Assembly: GCF_012641275.1 (NCBI RefSeq)
Contig: NZ_JABAIA010000001.1
Coordinates: 1,054,001 to 1,118,000 of the forward strand
Reading direction: 5' to 3'
Length of the DNA: 64,000 nt
DNA from: Chitinophaga varians
Lineage (GTDB): Bacteria; Bacteroidota; Bacteroidia; Chitinophagales; Chitinophagaceae
Below are positions 17,473-26,064 of this stretch, piece after piece (the stretch's first letter is position 1; every line of letters starts with the position of its first letter). The notes beneath the pieces are model-generated. The model had not been told where the DNA came from. It did no database searches and was given only the letters and a program-made list of their open reading frames with translations. The position numbers were made by a program, and so were the translations under genes.

Positions 17473-19020
17473 ATGGCAAGCCCTGCGATTCATATGTTGA
17501 CGACGAAACTCATTATAACCAATAAAACGGCCTTACAAAAGAAGTATGGAGACCAGCACCAGGCGCTACTGGACGACCTTGCCTCATTGCAGGCGGCGGA
17601 TGCCGGCAGGCAGTTGTCCACCCGGGTGATTTTCCTGGATGACGCCGCCCAGATGCAGGCCTGCCAGTCCACCCCGGTGACGGAAGTGACAGATGAGGCC
17701 CAGCATAAAAAAGCGATCGATGACCTGTACCGGTTTTATTCTCCCGGTTATATCATGTTGGTAGGCGCGCAGGACATCGTTCCCTTTCAGCGGTTAAAGA
17801 ACCTGTTGAAAGATAACGACCCTGACAGCCTTATCCCCAGTGATCTGCCATATGCCTGTGACGCGCCATACGATACCGATCCCGGCAAATTCATTGCGCC
17901 CACACGGGTGGTAGGCCGCGTGCCGGACATCCCGGGAGTTGCTGACCCTTCCTATCTGCGGTCACTCATCAAAGACATACTGGACACGGTATCACAGCCA
18001 GCCCAGGTGTACAGGCCTTATTTTGCTGCCAGCACATTTGACTGGCAGGACTCTACACAGAACAGCCTGCAAAACATATTTGGCGATAAAAACGGCCTGC
18101 TGGTTTTCCCCGGCACGGACGCACTCAACGGCTCCAACTGGTCTACCCAGATGATGCCTAAAACACATTTCATCAACTGCCACGGTGCGATATACAACCC
18201 CGGCTACTATGGCCAGAAGGCGGCCGATTTCCCGCTGGCCATGCGGTCAGACACCATTACCGCCAAACTGAGCACCGGCACCATCGTGGCGGCCGAATGC
18301 TGCTATGGCGGCCAGCTGTACGACCCGCAGAAAAATGCGGCCAAACTGATGAGCATGGCCAACAGCTATCTGCTGAACCATGCCATCGCTTTCGTAGGCG
18401 CTTCCAATATCGCCTACGGCCCGCCTACCGGCCAGGGACTGGCCGACCTGCTGACACAGTTTTTCCTGATCAACGTGCTCAATGGCGCATCTACCGGCAG
18501 AGCGCTGCTGGAAGCCCGTCAACGTTTTCTGCATGAAATGGGCCCCACCCTCGATCCTTTTGAGCTCAAAACAGCGGCCCAGTTCTATCTCCTGGGCGAC
18601 CCGTCGCTGCAACCGGTCATCAACGACAGAGACCCCAGCACCGATGGTGTAACACAACCTTTTGTAAACACCCTTCAGAACCGCCGCGACAACCTGGAAG
18701 CCCGTGGTAAAATGCTGGACGATTTCCTCTCACCACCAGAGCACACTACAGACACCCATGCCACAGACCCCGCTCTGGAAGCGGCCATACACTCCCTGTT
18801 AGGCGTAAAGCAGTTCACCTCGCCCCCACCGGCGAAAACATTTATCAGTCAGCGGAAAAGCCAGCTGACGAACACGGCATCAGGCGCGTCCATACCATCT
18901 GTAAAATTTCACGTATTTTCGGAATCAGCAGTCAGTGGAGAGCGCACCAGCACCAAAGTGCTGGTCGTAAAAGAAAAAAACAATCAAATACTGGGCTACC
19001 GTGAATATGTCAGCAGATAA
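17473..19020 (+). CDS. Intracellular C25 (gingipain-fold) cysteine protease
   Basis: The 515-residue protein has the C25 catalytic domain: GYIMLVGAQDIVPF (about 92-105), SDLPYACD...RVVGRVPDIPG (123-155), the catalytic His237 in FINCHGA and the catalytic Cys276 (or Cys277) in AAECCYGGQLYD. These match the clan CD His-Gly / Cys arrangement of gingipains and caspases. Unlike gingipains it has no signal peptide, no propeptide and no T9SS C-terminal domain, so it should act in the cytoplasm. The last 130 residues form a Pro/Thr-rich linker and a small beta domain. The next gene overlaps its 3' end. Substrate and trigger are unknown. Confidence 0.85.
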   Translation: MASPAIHMLTTKLIITNKTALQKKYGDQHQALLDDLASLQAADAGRQLSTRVIFLDDAAQMQACQSTPVTEVTDEAQHKKAIDDLYRFYSPGYIMLVGAQDIVPFQRLKNLLKDNDPDSLIPSDLPYACDAPYDTDPGKFIAPTRVVGRVPDIPGVADPSYLRSLIKDILDTVSQPAQVYRPYFAASTFDWQDSTQNSLQNIFGDKNGLLVFPGTDALNGSNWSTQMMPKTHFINCHGAIYNPGYYGQKAADFPLAMRSDTITAKLSTGTIVAAECCYGGQLYDPQKNAAKLMSMANSYLLNHAIAFVGASNIAYGPPTGQGLADLLTQFFLINVLNGASTGRALLEARQRFLHEMGPTLDPFELKTAAQFYLLGDPSLQPVINDRDPSTDGVTQPFVNTLQNRRDNLEARGKMLDDFLSPPEHTTDTHATDPALEAAIHSLLGVKQFTSPPPAKTFISQRKSQLTNTASGASIPSVKFHVFSESAVSGERTSTKVLVVKEKNNQILGYREYVSR

Positions 19021-19288
19021 TCATCACGAAAAAAATATCATCCGCCTTACCGGCCGTCTGGTATTGCGGACCTTCGGCCAGCGCTCCAAAAGTGAGCACC
19101 TGGGCGTATATCTGGTCACCGACCAGGGCGACTACCTGATACGCCCTGCCGGCGCCAATCCCTTCATGGATAACCCGCTGATGAAAATGGCCGGGAAAAC
19201 CGTCACCGCCGAAGGGTATATTGTAGACTACGTATTTCTGGCGCGCTCATGGAAAGAAGAAGATCCCCACACGGATGCTGCTATTTAG
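19007..19288 (+). CDS. Small unrecognised protein translationally coupled to the C25 protease
   Basis: The frame can start at GTG 19001 or, more likely, ATG 19007 (MSADNHHEK), inside the protease gene; the overlap suggests translational coupling. The 93 residues read like a small beta-barrel: RLTGRLVLRTF, HLGVYLVTD, GDYLIRPAG, KTVTAEGYIVDYVFLARSW. This is compatible with an OB-like fold, but I do not recognise the family. It could modulate the protease or link it to the third gene of the cassette. Confidence 0.7.
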   Translation: MSADNHHEKNIIRLTGRLVLRTFGQRSKSEHLGVYLVTDQGDYLIRPAGANPFMDNPLMKMAGKTVTAEGYIVDYVFLARSWKEEDPHTDAAI

Positions 19289-19349
19289 CGGTTTTTTATT
19301 ACTTTGGCGTTTGATGCCATCCCGCACGCATAGATGACAACAGCAACCT

Positions 19350-19976
19350 ATGAACTTATCCTCTTTTGTAACTACCCTGGTCCGCGATGGACAAGTGACC
19401 GTAGCCACTGTGGCCCATCCCTTTTCCCAGGATGACCTGACGGAGACCCGGAAGGTGCTGCTGAACTACTACCAGCATGATGTTACCGATATGCCCGGAC
19501 AGGCACCCGCTTTCGACAGTGATGCCGCACTATGGGCTGCAGGCTTCCTCTACAGGGCAGCACAACTGATCAAACTCCGGCATATCGACAACGCCGGCAT
19601 CGATCAATGGTTGCCTAAACATCCCGGGGCCGCCGGACCGGAAGCCGTTTATTCCGCCGACCTGTGCCTGCGTTACCTGCCAGACCTGCTTAGCATGGCC
19701 AGAGACCTCGCCCCCGCAGACCCGCTGGTACAACGCCTCAACGAAACAGCCGCTCAATGGCCGTTCTCATCCACCGGTATGAACATCTTCCCGGTGACAC
19801 CCCTGACCGCCATCACCGGACACCCTTCGCTGTTGCTGGCTTATACAGACCGTGTCATCGCCAGCAAAGACACCGGCAGATGCAGTAACCCCACGGTGAT
19901 GACCGCCGTGAAAGCCGCTCTTGGCAACTACGCCAATCTGCTGTGGCCGGGGTTTTATGACAGCTTCCGGGATTAA
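19350..19976 (+). CDS. Possible bpX4-type protein of the protease cassette
   Basis: A 208-residue cytoplasmic protein. Features are an N-terminal DGQVTVATVAHPFSQDDL, then LLNYYQHDVTDMPGQAPAFD, AALWAAGFLYRAAQLIKLRH, YSADLCLRYLPDLLSMA and LVQRLNETAAQWPFSSTGM. From memory this pattern resembles bpX4, a component of the MoxR-vWA-beta-propeller ternary systems. The MoxR ATPase, vWA and propeller genes of such systems are not present beside it. It follows the protease pair by 61 bases on the same strand. The family assignment is tentative; the reading frame itself is sound. Confidence 0.6.
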   Translation: MNLSSFVTTLVRDGQVTVATVAHPFSQDDLTETRKVLLNYYQHDVTDMPGQAPAFDSDAALWAAGFLYRAAQLIKLRHIDNAGIDQWLPKHPGAAGPEAVYSADLCLRYLPDLLSMARDLAPADPLVQRLNETAAQWPFSSTGMNIFPVTPLTAITGHPSLLLAYTDRVIASKDTGRCSNPTVMTAVKAALGNYANLLWPGFYDSFRD

Positions 19977-20006
19977 CATACAAACCGATAGCCCTCAATC
20001 ATGTTT

Positions 20007-21032
20007 TTATCGAATAATTTCCTGCCGCAGCACAGCGCCCACACCAGGCCTGTCGGCATAAATAATACGGCCGTTGTCGATACGGATGCCATCGGCGGTA
20101 TCTTCCGCCAGCAGCAGCGGCCCGTCCATATCCACATAGTCCAGTAAGGGCAACAGATGCGCCACAGCGGATGTACCGACGGTGCTTTCATTCATGCTGC
20201 CGGTCATTACCTTCATATCATATTGCCGCGCTTCTTTGATCATACGCAGCGCCGGCGTAATGCCTCCGCATTTGGTCAGTTTGATATTGATCCCGTGGAA
20301 ATAGCCATGGCAGCGGGCCACGTCCTGTTCCACGATACAGCTTTCATCTGCAATGATGGGCAGTACCGACTGTTCAAAAACATTCTTCATACCCTCTCTG
20401 TCAGCTGCCGCCATCGGCTGCTCAATGAATTCCACGCCCAGTGGTTTCATGGCAGCGGCATTTTGCAGCGTTTCCTCTACGCCCCAGGCGCAGTTGGCAT
20501 CTACGCGGAATACCGCCGTGGTGTGCTTTCTCAGCTCAGTGATAATCGCGATATCTTCTTTGGTGCCCAGTTTAATTTTATAGATCGGCCAGGGAAACTC
20601 CTTTAGTTTCTTCACCATATTTTCAATGGTATCAATGCCGATGGTATAGTCTGTCAGTGGATTATGGGAAATATTGAGCCCCCACACTTCATAGAGCTTT
20701 TTGTTTTGCCGTTTGGCGTAGAGGTCCCATGCCGCGAGGTCCAGCGCGCAGAGGGCGAACATATTATCCTGCAATAACGGGAACATGTCCTGCCAGAATG
20801 CTTCCGGCTTGTCCAGCGTATAGTTCTCGATAAAGGGGCGGTGAGCGTTGATGGATTCCATCAACCGGGGCACGGTCATATTGTAATAGGAATTGTCGGC
20901 CGTTTCTCCGAGGCCCGACAGGCCATCCTGTTGCAGTTCCACTACCAGTAAGGGTTGTACGTCTTTCGATTTGCGTGAAATGGTGAACGTATGGCGGAAT
21001 TTCAGCTCAAAAGGATAAAGTGTGAGTTTCAT
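20007..21032 (-). CDS. Dipeptide (L-Ala-D/L-Glu) epimerase, enolase superfamily
   Basis: The 341-residue protein shows the muconate-lactonizing subgroup catalytic set: KxK base (Lys152, Lys154 in YKIKLG), metal ligands Asp178 (RVDAN), Glu204 (IEQP) and Asp229 (IADES), and the second base Lys254 (KLTKCGG). This is the pattern of L-Ala-D/L-Glu epimerases that recycle the D-Glu of cell-wall murein peptides, though related dipeptide specificities are possible. It starts one base after the stop of the glucanotransferase, so the two are co-transcribed despite unrelated functions. Confidence 0.85.
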   Translation of the reverse strand: MKLTLYPFELKFRHTFTISRKSKDVQPLLVVELQQDGLSGLGETADNSYYNMTVPRLMESINAHRPFIENYTLDKPEAFWQDMFPLLQDNMFALCALDLAAWDLYAKRQNKKLYEVWGLNISHNPLTDYTIGIDTIENMVKKLKEFPWPIYKIKLGTKEDIAIITELRKHTTAVFRVDANCAWGVEETLQNAAAMKPLGVEFIEQPMAAADREGMKNVFEQSVLPIIADESCIVEQDVARCHGYFHGINIKLTKCGGITPALRMIKEARQYDMKVMTGSMNESTVGTSAVAHLLPLLDYVDMDGPLLLAEDTADGIRIDNGRIIYADRPGVGAVLRQEIIR

Positions 21033-21033
21033 T

Positions 21034-23655
21034 TTAAAACTTTCGTAGTTCGTAATCCGTAATTGGTTTATTAATTCTGTATCTCCAGTAATGTTGTGTC
21101 ACCGCGGGAATATTGATCCTTTCCTTATCGGGGTGCTGGTCCGGCATATAGCCCGACGCTGCCAGCAGGTCCTGTATTTGAAAGATACGCCACATGGCAT
21201 TAGCCTGCAAGTGTTGACCGATAATTTCCTTTATCAGGACAGGATTGGCCTGTAGCGGGGCCGGTGTTGGATGTTTTAATACCTGTTGATAATATTTTCG
21301 GGAGATGCCTGCGTTTTCTTCCCACCATCCTCTCAGCGTGCTCATATCGTGAGTGGCCGGGGTCAGCACTGACAGGTAGGGCGCCTCAAAAATAGCGGCG
21401 AAATCCTGTCCGCTCCTTTTGGGCATGCGCTCTACTTCCAGTCCCAGGATGCCCTGCGCCTGCATCACGCCCGGCACGCAATGTGGCACCATGCCCAGGT
21501 CTTCCCCACAGATCAGCATACGGGTGGCCCTTCTGATGAGAGGCAGCTTATGCATGGCTTCCTTGCGCCAGCAGCTCTCCTGCCGAACATAAAAATAATG
21601 ATGGTACAATGCCAGCAACCGTTGTTGTGTAACGGCGTCCAATGCTGCAAATGAGTTAGTGCCGGCCAGGTCGTAACGGGGGTGGTACATCACCCTTTCC
21701 CCTTTGGCGACCTTTATCAATAATACGTCGGCGATCAAGCTGAACAGCGCCGACTCCACAGCTTCCGGCAGCTGCAGCTCCCTGATTTTACGCTGCGTGT
21801 CACAATGCGGCTGAAAAGCATAACGCCCGTTGGGCAAGGTGTACAGATAACGGTCTTTGACAATCCCGGCATAACTGCCGAAGATCTGGTCCAATATGGC
21901 GTCGGTCACCCATGGCTGGCAAAAACGCTCTTCTTCAAAAGGGATGCCTTTCTGCAGCAGTTCTTCCCGGCTAACGGGAATGGCTGGATGAAAATGTCCC
22001 AACAGCCCCTGTACGGCGTGTTGAGGTATCTGCCAGATGCGAAAGAAGCCCAGGATATGATCTATCCGGAAAGCGTCGAAATAAACGGACATATGCCGGA
22101 GCCGTTGCTGCCACCAGTCGCAGCCGTCGGCCATCATTTTTTTCCAGTTATAGGTAGGAAAGCCCCAGTTCTGCCCTTCTGCCGTAAAGCTGTCGGGAGG
22201 CGCACCGGCCTGCATGTTCAGATGGTAAAGGCCGGGATTCATCCAGGCATCTGCGCTGTAGCGGGAAATACCGATAGGGATATCCCCCTTCAGGGCTATT
22301 CCTTCCCGGTGTACGGCTTCTACAGCGCTTTGCAGCTGAAGGTGCAGGTGGTACTGTATAAAAAAATAAAAGTGTGCCGTATCTGCGGCAGCCCTGTCTG
22401 CTATCACCAGCTGGTTGATAGCCGTATAGTCGTATTGGTTATATTCAGGCCAGCGGGAATAATCGCTGGTATGGTATTTATCACGCAGATAACAGAAAAC
22501 AGCATAAGGCAGCAACCAGTGTTCGTTGGCGGCAAACCATTGCCAGTAGGCGCGGGTTTGCAGCTTCTCACCTTCCGCCTCATAAAGGGCTTTGAGATAG
22601 GCCAGTTTATAGGACAGTACGGTTTCATAATCCACGTCCTCTTTTTCGTTGAGCCATTGCCGTAAGGAATGGAACTGCCGTTGCAGCGGATGGCTGTCTG
22701 GCAGCCGGCCTACGTCCTGCAGACGGATATATAGCGGGTGCAGGGCAAAGGAGGAGATGGCGGCGTACGGGTAGGAGTCGCGCCACGTCCAGGTGCTGAT
22801 CGTGTCATTGACCGGCAGCAGCTGTATCAGTTGCAGGCCGCCCTGCCGCGCCCATTGCGCCAGCGGCGCCAGGTCGGCGAATTCGCCGGTGCCAAAGCCC
22901 TCGTTGCTGCGCAGGCTGAATACGGGCACGGCTACACCGGCGCCTTTCCAGAGAGGATAATCTCTCCGCACAAAGTCATCATGCAGCACCGCCAGGCCAC
23001 TGGTATCGTAAGGAGGCAGTTCTCTGTCAGGGCCGTTTTCATAATATTCGAAAGTATGGTTGTCCAGATCGTAGATACCATATTTGTACCGCACAGGCGT
23101 GGCAGCGGTGGCCGGAAGTTGCAGTGCGGCGGTAAACCATCCCTGGGCATCATATTGCAGCAGCAGTGGTGTTTCGATGTTCCAGCCGCCCAGCTGCGGG
23201 ATGCTGCCGAGCAGGCATACGGTTTTGCCGGCGGGCAACAGCGGGGCCTGTACGCGGAAAAGGTGCGTAGCGTGACGAATGTCAGGCTGTTGTACCGGAT
23301 GTCGGAAAAACACCCTTGTAAACGGGGCTGTTTGCCAGGCATGCTCCGGCTTTCCGGCGTAGCTCCAGGTATCGGTGAACTGGTACGTTTCCCGGGCCGG
23401 CTCCAGCGGTATTTCCCGGATACCGCCTTCATAGGTCACTTCTTCCAGTTCCCTGAGTATGTATTGATATTGGAGAACAACAGGGGTGTCGGCGGTAATA
23501 TGGATAGTAGCGCTCCACCAGTCGTCATTTTCCCATTGCAGGCGAAGGGCCTGGTGCGGCACGTCGTTGCCCAGTGCGGGAATGTTTCCCAGCAGGTAAA
23601 TTTCCTGCCCGTAATGGGTGTGGTACCGAAGGTTAAACCGTAATTTCTGATGCAT
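21034..23655 (-). CDS. malQ: 4-alpha-glucanotransferase with two N-terminal starch-binding modules (DPE2-like)
   Basis: The 873-residue enzyme begins with two CBM20-type modules (about 1-110, YLLGNIPALGN; about 125-235, CLLGSIPQLGGWN). A GH77 catalytic domain follows (VFSLRSNEGFGTGEFADL, then IGISRYSADAWMNPGLYHLN, FDAFRIDHILGFFRIW and the acid region LICGEDLGMVPHCV). GH77 enzymes move alpha-1,4-glucan chains in glycogen or maltose metabolism. Tandem CBM20 plus an enlarged catalytic domain matches the plant-cytosol DPE2 type rather than the compact 500-650-residue bacterial MalQ. It leads a two-gene unit with the epimerase. A TATCTTTA box lies at 23683-23690 on the minus strand. Confidence 0.9.
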   Translation of the reverse strand: MHQKLRFNLRYHTHYGQEIYLLGNIPALGNDVPHQALRLQWENDDWWSATIHITADTPVVLQYQYILRELEEVTYEGGIREIPLEPARETYQFTDTWSYAGKPEHAWQTAPFTRVFFRHPVQQPDIRHATHLFRVQAPLLPAGKTVCLLGSIPQLGGWNIETPLLLQYDAQGWFTAALQLPATAATPVRYKYGIYDLDNHTFEYYENGPDRELPPYDTSGLAVLHDDFVRRDYPLWKGAGVAVPVFSLRSNEGFGTGEFADLAPLAQWARQGGLQLIQLLPVNDTISTWTWRDSYPYAAISSFALHPLYIRLQDVGRLPDSHPLQRQFHSLRQWLNEKEDVDYETVLSYKLAYLKALYEAEGEKLQTRAYWQWFAANEHWLLPYAVFCYLRDKYHTSDYSRWPEYNQYDYTAINQLVIADRAAADTAHFYFFIQYHLHLQLQSAVEAVHREGIALKGDIPIGISRYSADAWMNPGLYHLNMQAGAPPDSFTAEGQNWGFPTYNWKKMMADGCDWWQQRLRHMSVYFDAFRIDHILGFFRIWQIPQHAVQGLLGHFHPAIPVSREELLQKGIPFEEERFCQPWVTDAILDQIFGSYAGIVKDRYLYTLPNGRYAFQPHCDTQRKIRELQLPEAVESALFSLIADVLLIKVAKGERVMYHPRYDLAGTNSFAALDAVTQQRLLALYHHYFYVRQESCWRKEAMHKLPLIRRATRMLICGEDLGMVPHCVPGVMQAQGILGLEVERMPKRSGQDFAAIFEAPYLSVLTPATHDMSTLRGWWEENAGISRKYYQQVLKHPTPAPLQANPVLIKEIIGQHLQANAMWRIFQIQDLLAASGYMPDQHPDKERINIPAVTQHYWRYRINKPITDYELRKF

Positions 23656-23695
23656 CTGTTCCCTGGCTAAGCGGGAACAAAATAAAGATATTTAG

Positions 23696-23842
23696 GGATT
23701 TTTTGATGTATGATTTCCTGATTTCGGGGATGACAAAAGCGATTGGACCACATAAAAGCCAAAAGACCGAAGCGAAAGTTATTCGCTTCGGTCTTTTTGT
23801 TTATCAATGTACGAAATCAGAAAATCGTACATCAAAAAATCC
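23696..23842. repeat. Long palindrome enclosing a terminator hairpin, dnaK-malQ gap
   Basis: Arms 23696-23726 and 23812-23842 pair at 29 of 31 bases. Between them a perfect 15-bp hairpin (23762-23776 / 23782-23796, loop of 5) followed by T residues is a good intrinsic terminator. The outer arms share the GATTT/TACGATTTT theme with the palindrome at 39765-39841. The whole element fills the gap between dnaK and malQ. Confidence 0.8.
23762..23796. terminator. Intrinsic terminator downstream of dnaK
   Basis: A perfect 15-bp stem, AAAGACCGAAGCGAA and its complement with a 5-base loop, carries T-runs on either strand's exit. It lies 57 bases after the dnaK stop on the minus strand. Confidence 0.8.
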
Positions 23843-23852
23843 GCAAATGGAT

Positions 23853-25760
23853 TTATTTCACTTCTTCAAACTCTGCATCGGTAACACCGTCTGCGCCTGC
23901 GTTAGGCTGGCCTTGTTGCTGGCCGGCACCTCCTGCAGCAGCGCCTTCCGGCTGGCCCTGCGTTGCTTTGTAGATTTCTTCAGAAGCAGCGGTCCATGCA
24001 GCTTCCAGTTCAGTAGTAGCAGCATCCAGCTGTGCACTGTCCTGGGATTTGTGGGCTTCTTTCAGTTTATTCAGCGCTGTTTCGATGGTTGCTTTTTTAT
24101 CAGCAGGAACTTTATCGCCGTATTCTTTCAGTTGTTTTTCTGTCTGGAAGATCAGGCTGTCTGCTTTATTGAGCTTTTCGATTTTTTCGCGTTGTTCCTT
24201 ATCGGCTGATTCGTTGGCTTTCGCTTCTGCTTTCATTTTTTCGATCTCGTCTTTATTCAGACCGCTACCAGCTTCGATTTTGATATTCTGCGTTTTACCG
24301 GTGCCTTTATCTTTGGCAGTTACGTGCAGGATACCGTTGGCGTCGATATCGAAGGTCACTTCGATCTGCGGAACGCCGCGCGGAGCCGGAGGAATATCGC
24401 CGAGGATAAAGCGTCCGAGGGTCCTGTTCTGGTTTGCCATTGGCCTTTCACCCTGCAGTACGTGGATTTCCACGCTTGGCTGGTTGTCAGCGGCAGTAGA
24501 GAAGGTTTCGGATTTTTTGCTCGGGATGGTAGTGTTGGATTCGATCAGTTTGGTCATCACACCGCCCATGGTTTCGATACCGAGGGACAGTGGTGTAACG
24601 TCGAGCAACAGTACATCTTTCACCTCACCGGTGAGTACACCGCCCTGGATAGCAGCACCTACGGCTACCACTTCATCAGGGTTTACACCTTTATTCGGTT
24701 TTTTACCGAAGAATTTCTCTACCACTTCCTGAATTTTCGGGATACGGGTAGAACCACCTACGAGGATAACTTCGTCGATCTCAGAGGTGTTCATGCCTGC
24801 ATCTTTCAGGGCTTTGCGGCAAGGTTCCAGTGTTCTTTCCACCAGGCTGTCGCTCAGCTGCTCAAATTTAGCACGGGTGAGTTTTTTCACCAGGTGTTTA
24901 GGCACACCGTCAACAGCGGTGATATAAGGAAGATTGATTTCTGTTTCAGCAGAAGAAGACAGTTCGATTTTAGCTTTTTCGGACGCTTCTTTCAGACGCT
25001 GCCAGGACATCGGGTCTTTGTGCAGGTCTACACCTTCGTCTTTTTTGAATTCGTCGGCCAGCCAGTCCATGATCACCTTGTCGAAGTCGTCGCCACCGAG
25101 GTGCGTGTCACCGTTAGTGGATTTTACTTCAAACACACCGTCACCCAGTTCCAGGATGGAGATATCGAAGGTACCGCCACCGAGGTCAAATACAGCGATT
25201 TTGGTATCGGTATGTTTTTTATCGAGACCGTAAGCCAGGGCGGCTGCAGTAGGTTCGTTGATGATACGGCGTACAGTCAGACCGGCAATTTCACCGGCTT
25301 CTTTGGTAGCCTGACGCTGAGCGTCGTTAAAGTAAGCAGGAACAGTGATAACTGCTTCGGTTACTTCCTGGCCCAGGTAATCTTCGGCCGTTTTTTTCAT
25401 TTTCTGCAGGATCATCGCGGAAATCTCCTGCGGCGTATATAATCTGCCGTCAATATCAACGCGGGTGGTGTTGTTATCACCTCTTACCACTTTGTAGCTA
25501 ACGTGTGTCAATTCGTTGGATACTTCGTCAAAATGACGTCCCATGAAACGTTTCACTGACATAATGGTATTAACGGGGTTAGTGATAGCCTGACGCTTTG
25601 CGGGGTCACCTACTTTCCTTTCTCCGTTTTTCAAAAATGCCACTACTGACGGGGTCGTTCTCCTTCCCTCGTCATTGGCAATCACTACCGGTTCGTTACC
25701 TTCCATAACGGCAACGCATGAATTGGTAGTTCCTAAGTCAATGCCTATTATTTTTCCCAT
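23853..25760 (-). CDS. dnaK: Hsp70 chaperone DnaK
   Basis: A 635-residue DnaK when started at [15 protein letters not shown] (25760); the frame extends 25 codons further upstream, but that leader is not conserved in the family. Phosphate-1 [10 protein letters not shown], phosphate-2 [15 protein letters not shown], the adenosine-binding [12 protein letters not shown] region and a substrate domain with [17 protein letters not shown] are all present. The C-terminus ends in a Gly/Gln-rich tail and DAEFEEVK, the EEVD-like bacterial end. It is an ATP-dependent folding chaperone in the cytoplasm. It stands as a single gene with no dnaJ or grpE beside it. Confidence 0.97.
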   Translation of the reverse strand: MGKIIGIDLGTTNSCVAVMEGNEPVVIANDEGRRTTPSVVAFLKNGERKVGDPAKRQAITNPVNTIMSVKRFMGRHFDEVSNELTHVSYKVVRGDNNTTRVDIDGRLYTPQEISAMILQKMKKTAEDYLGQEVTEAVITVPAYFNDAQRQATKEAGEIAGLTVRRIINEPTAAALAYGLDKKHTDTKIAVFDLGGGTFDISILELGDGVFEVKSTNGDTHLGGDDFDKVIMDWLADEFKKDEGVDLHKDPMSWQRLKEASEKAKIELSSSAETEINLPYITAVDGVPKHLVKKLTRAKFEQLSDSLVERTLEPCRKALKDAGMNTSEIDEVILVGGSTRIPKIQEVVEKFFGKKPNKGVNPDEVVAVGAAIQGGVLTGEVKDVLLLDVTPLSLGIETMGGVMTKLIESNTTIPSKKSETFSTAADNQPSVEIHVLQGERPMANQNRTLGRFILGDIPPAPRGVPQIEVTFDIDANGILHVTAKDKGTGKTQNIKIEAGSGLNKDEIEKMKAEAKANESADKEQREKIEKLNKADSLIFQTEKQLKEYGDKVPADKKATIETALNKLKEAHKSQDSAQLDAATTELEAAWTAASEEIYKATQGQPEGAAAGGAGQQQGQPNAGADGVTDAEFEEVK

Positions 25761-26064
25761 AGTATTAAGATTCTCCTTTAGTTGTAAGTTAAAAGTCGTA
25801 TTTGTCTTAGGTTTGTCAATGATTATGCCAAGCAAAAAAATATGAAATTATGTCAGTCAGGTGTCCTATATTTGAACAAGTGAGTTGATTATTTGGTTAT
25901 TTAGTCATTTGTAAGACCCGACAAAATGGCCAGGCAGCATCGCCATTTGTGTAGTTCTGTTACCCGTTCTTAGCCTCGCCTTTCTTTAGCAGCCTATTCG
26001 TCTCTTACCTGTATTTGTATCATTTTATCAGACAAAAGCAATTGTATCACTTAAGTGTTTTCTT
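25761..26064. other. 304-bp divergent region between dnaK and the OmpA-family gene
   Basis: No gene is seen. A plus-strand TATATTTG box at 25867-25874 fits the Bacteroidota -7 consensus and could serve the OmpA-family gene with a long leader, though no -33 TTTG is at the right distance. No clear promoter or heat-shock element for dnaK could be picked out by eye. Confidence 0.4.

Noticed and set aside
25761..25835. Extended N-terminus of DnaK
   Set aside because: The extra 25 residues are not found in DnaK proteins, and the conserved [11 protein letters not shown] start follows the Met at 25760.
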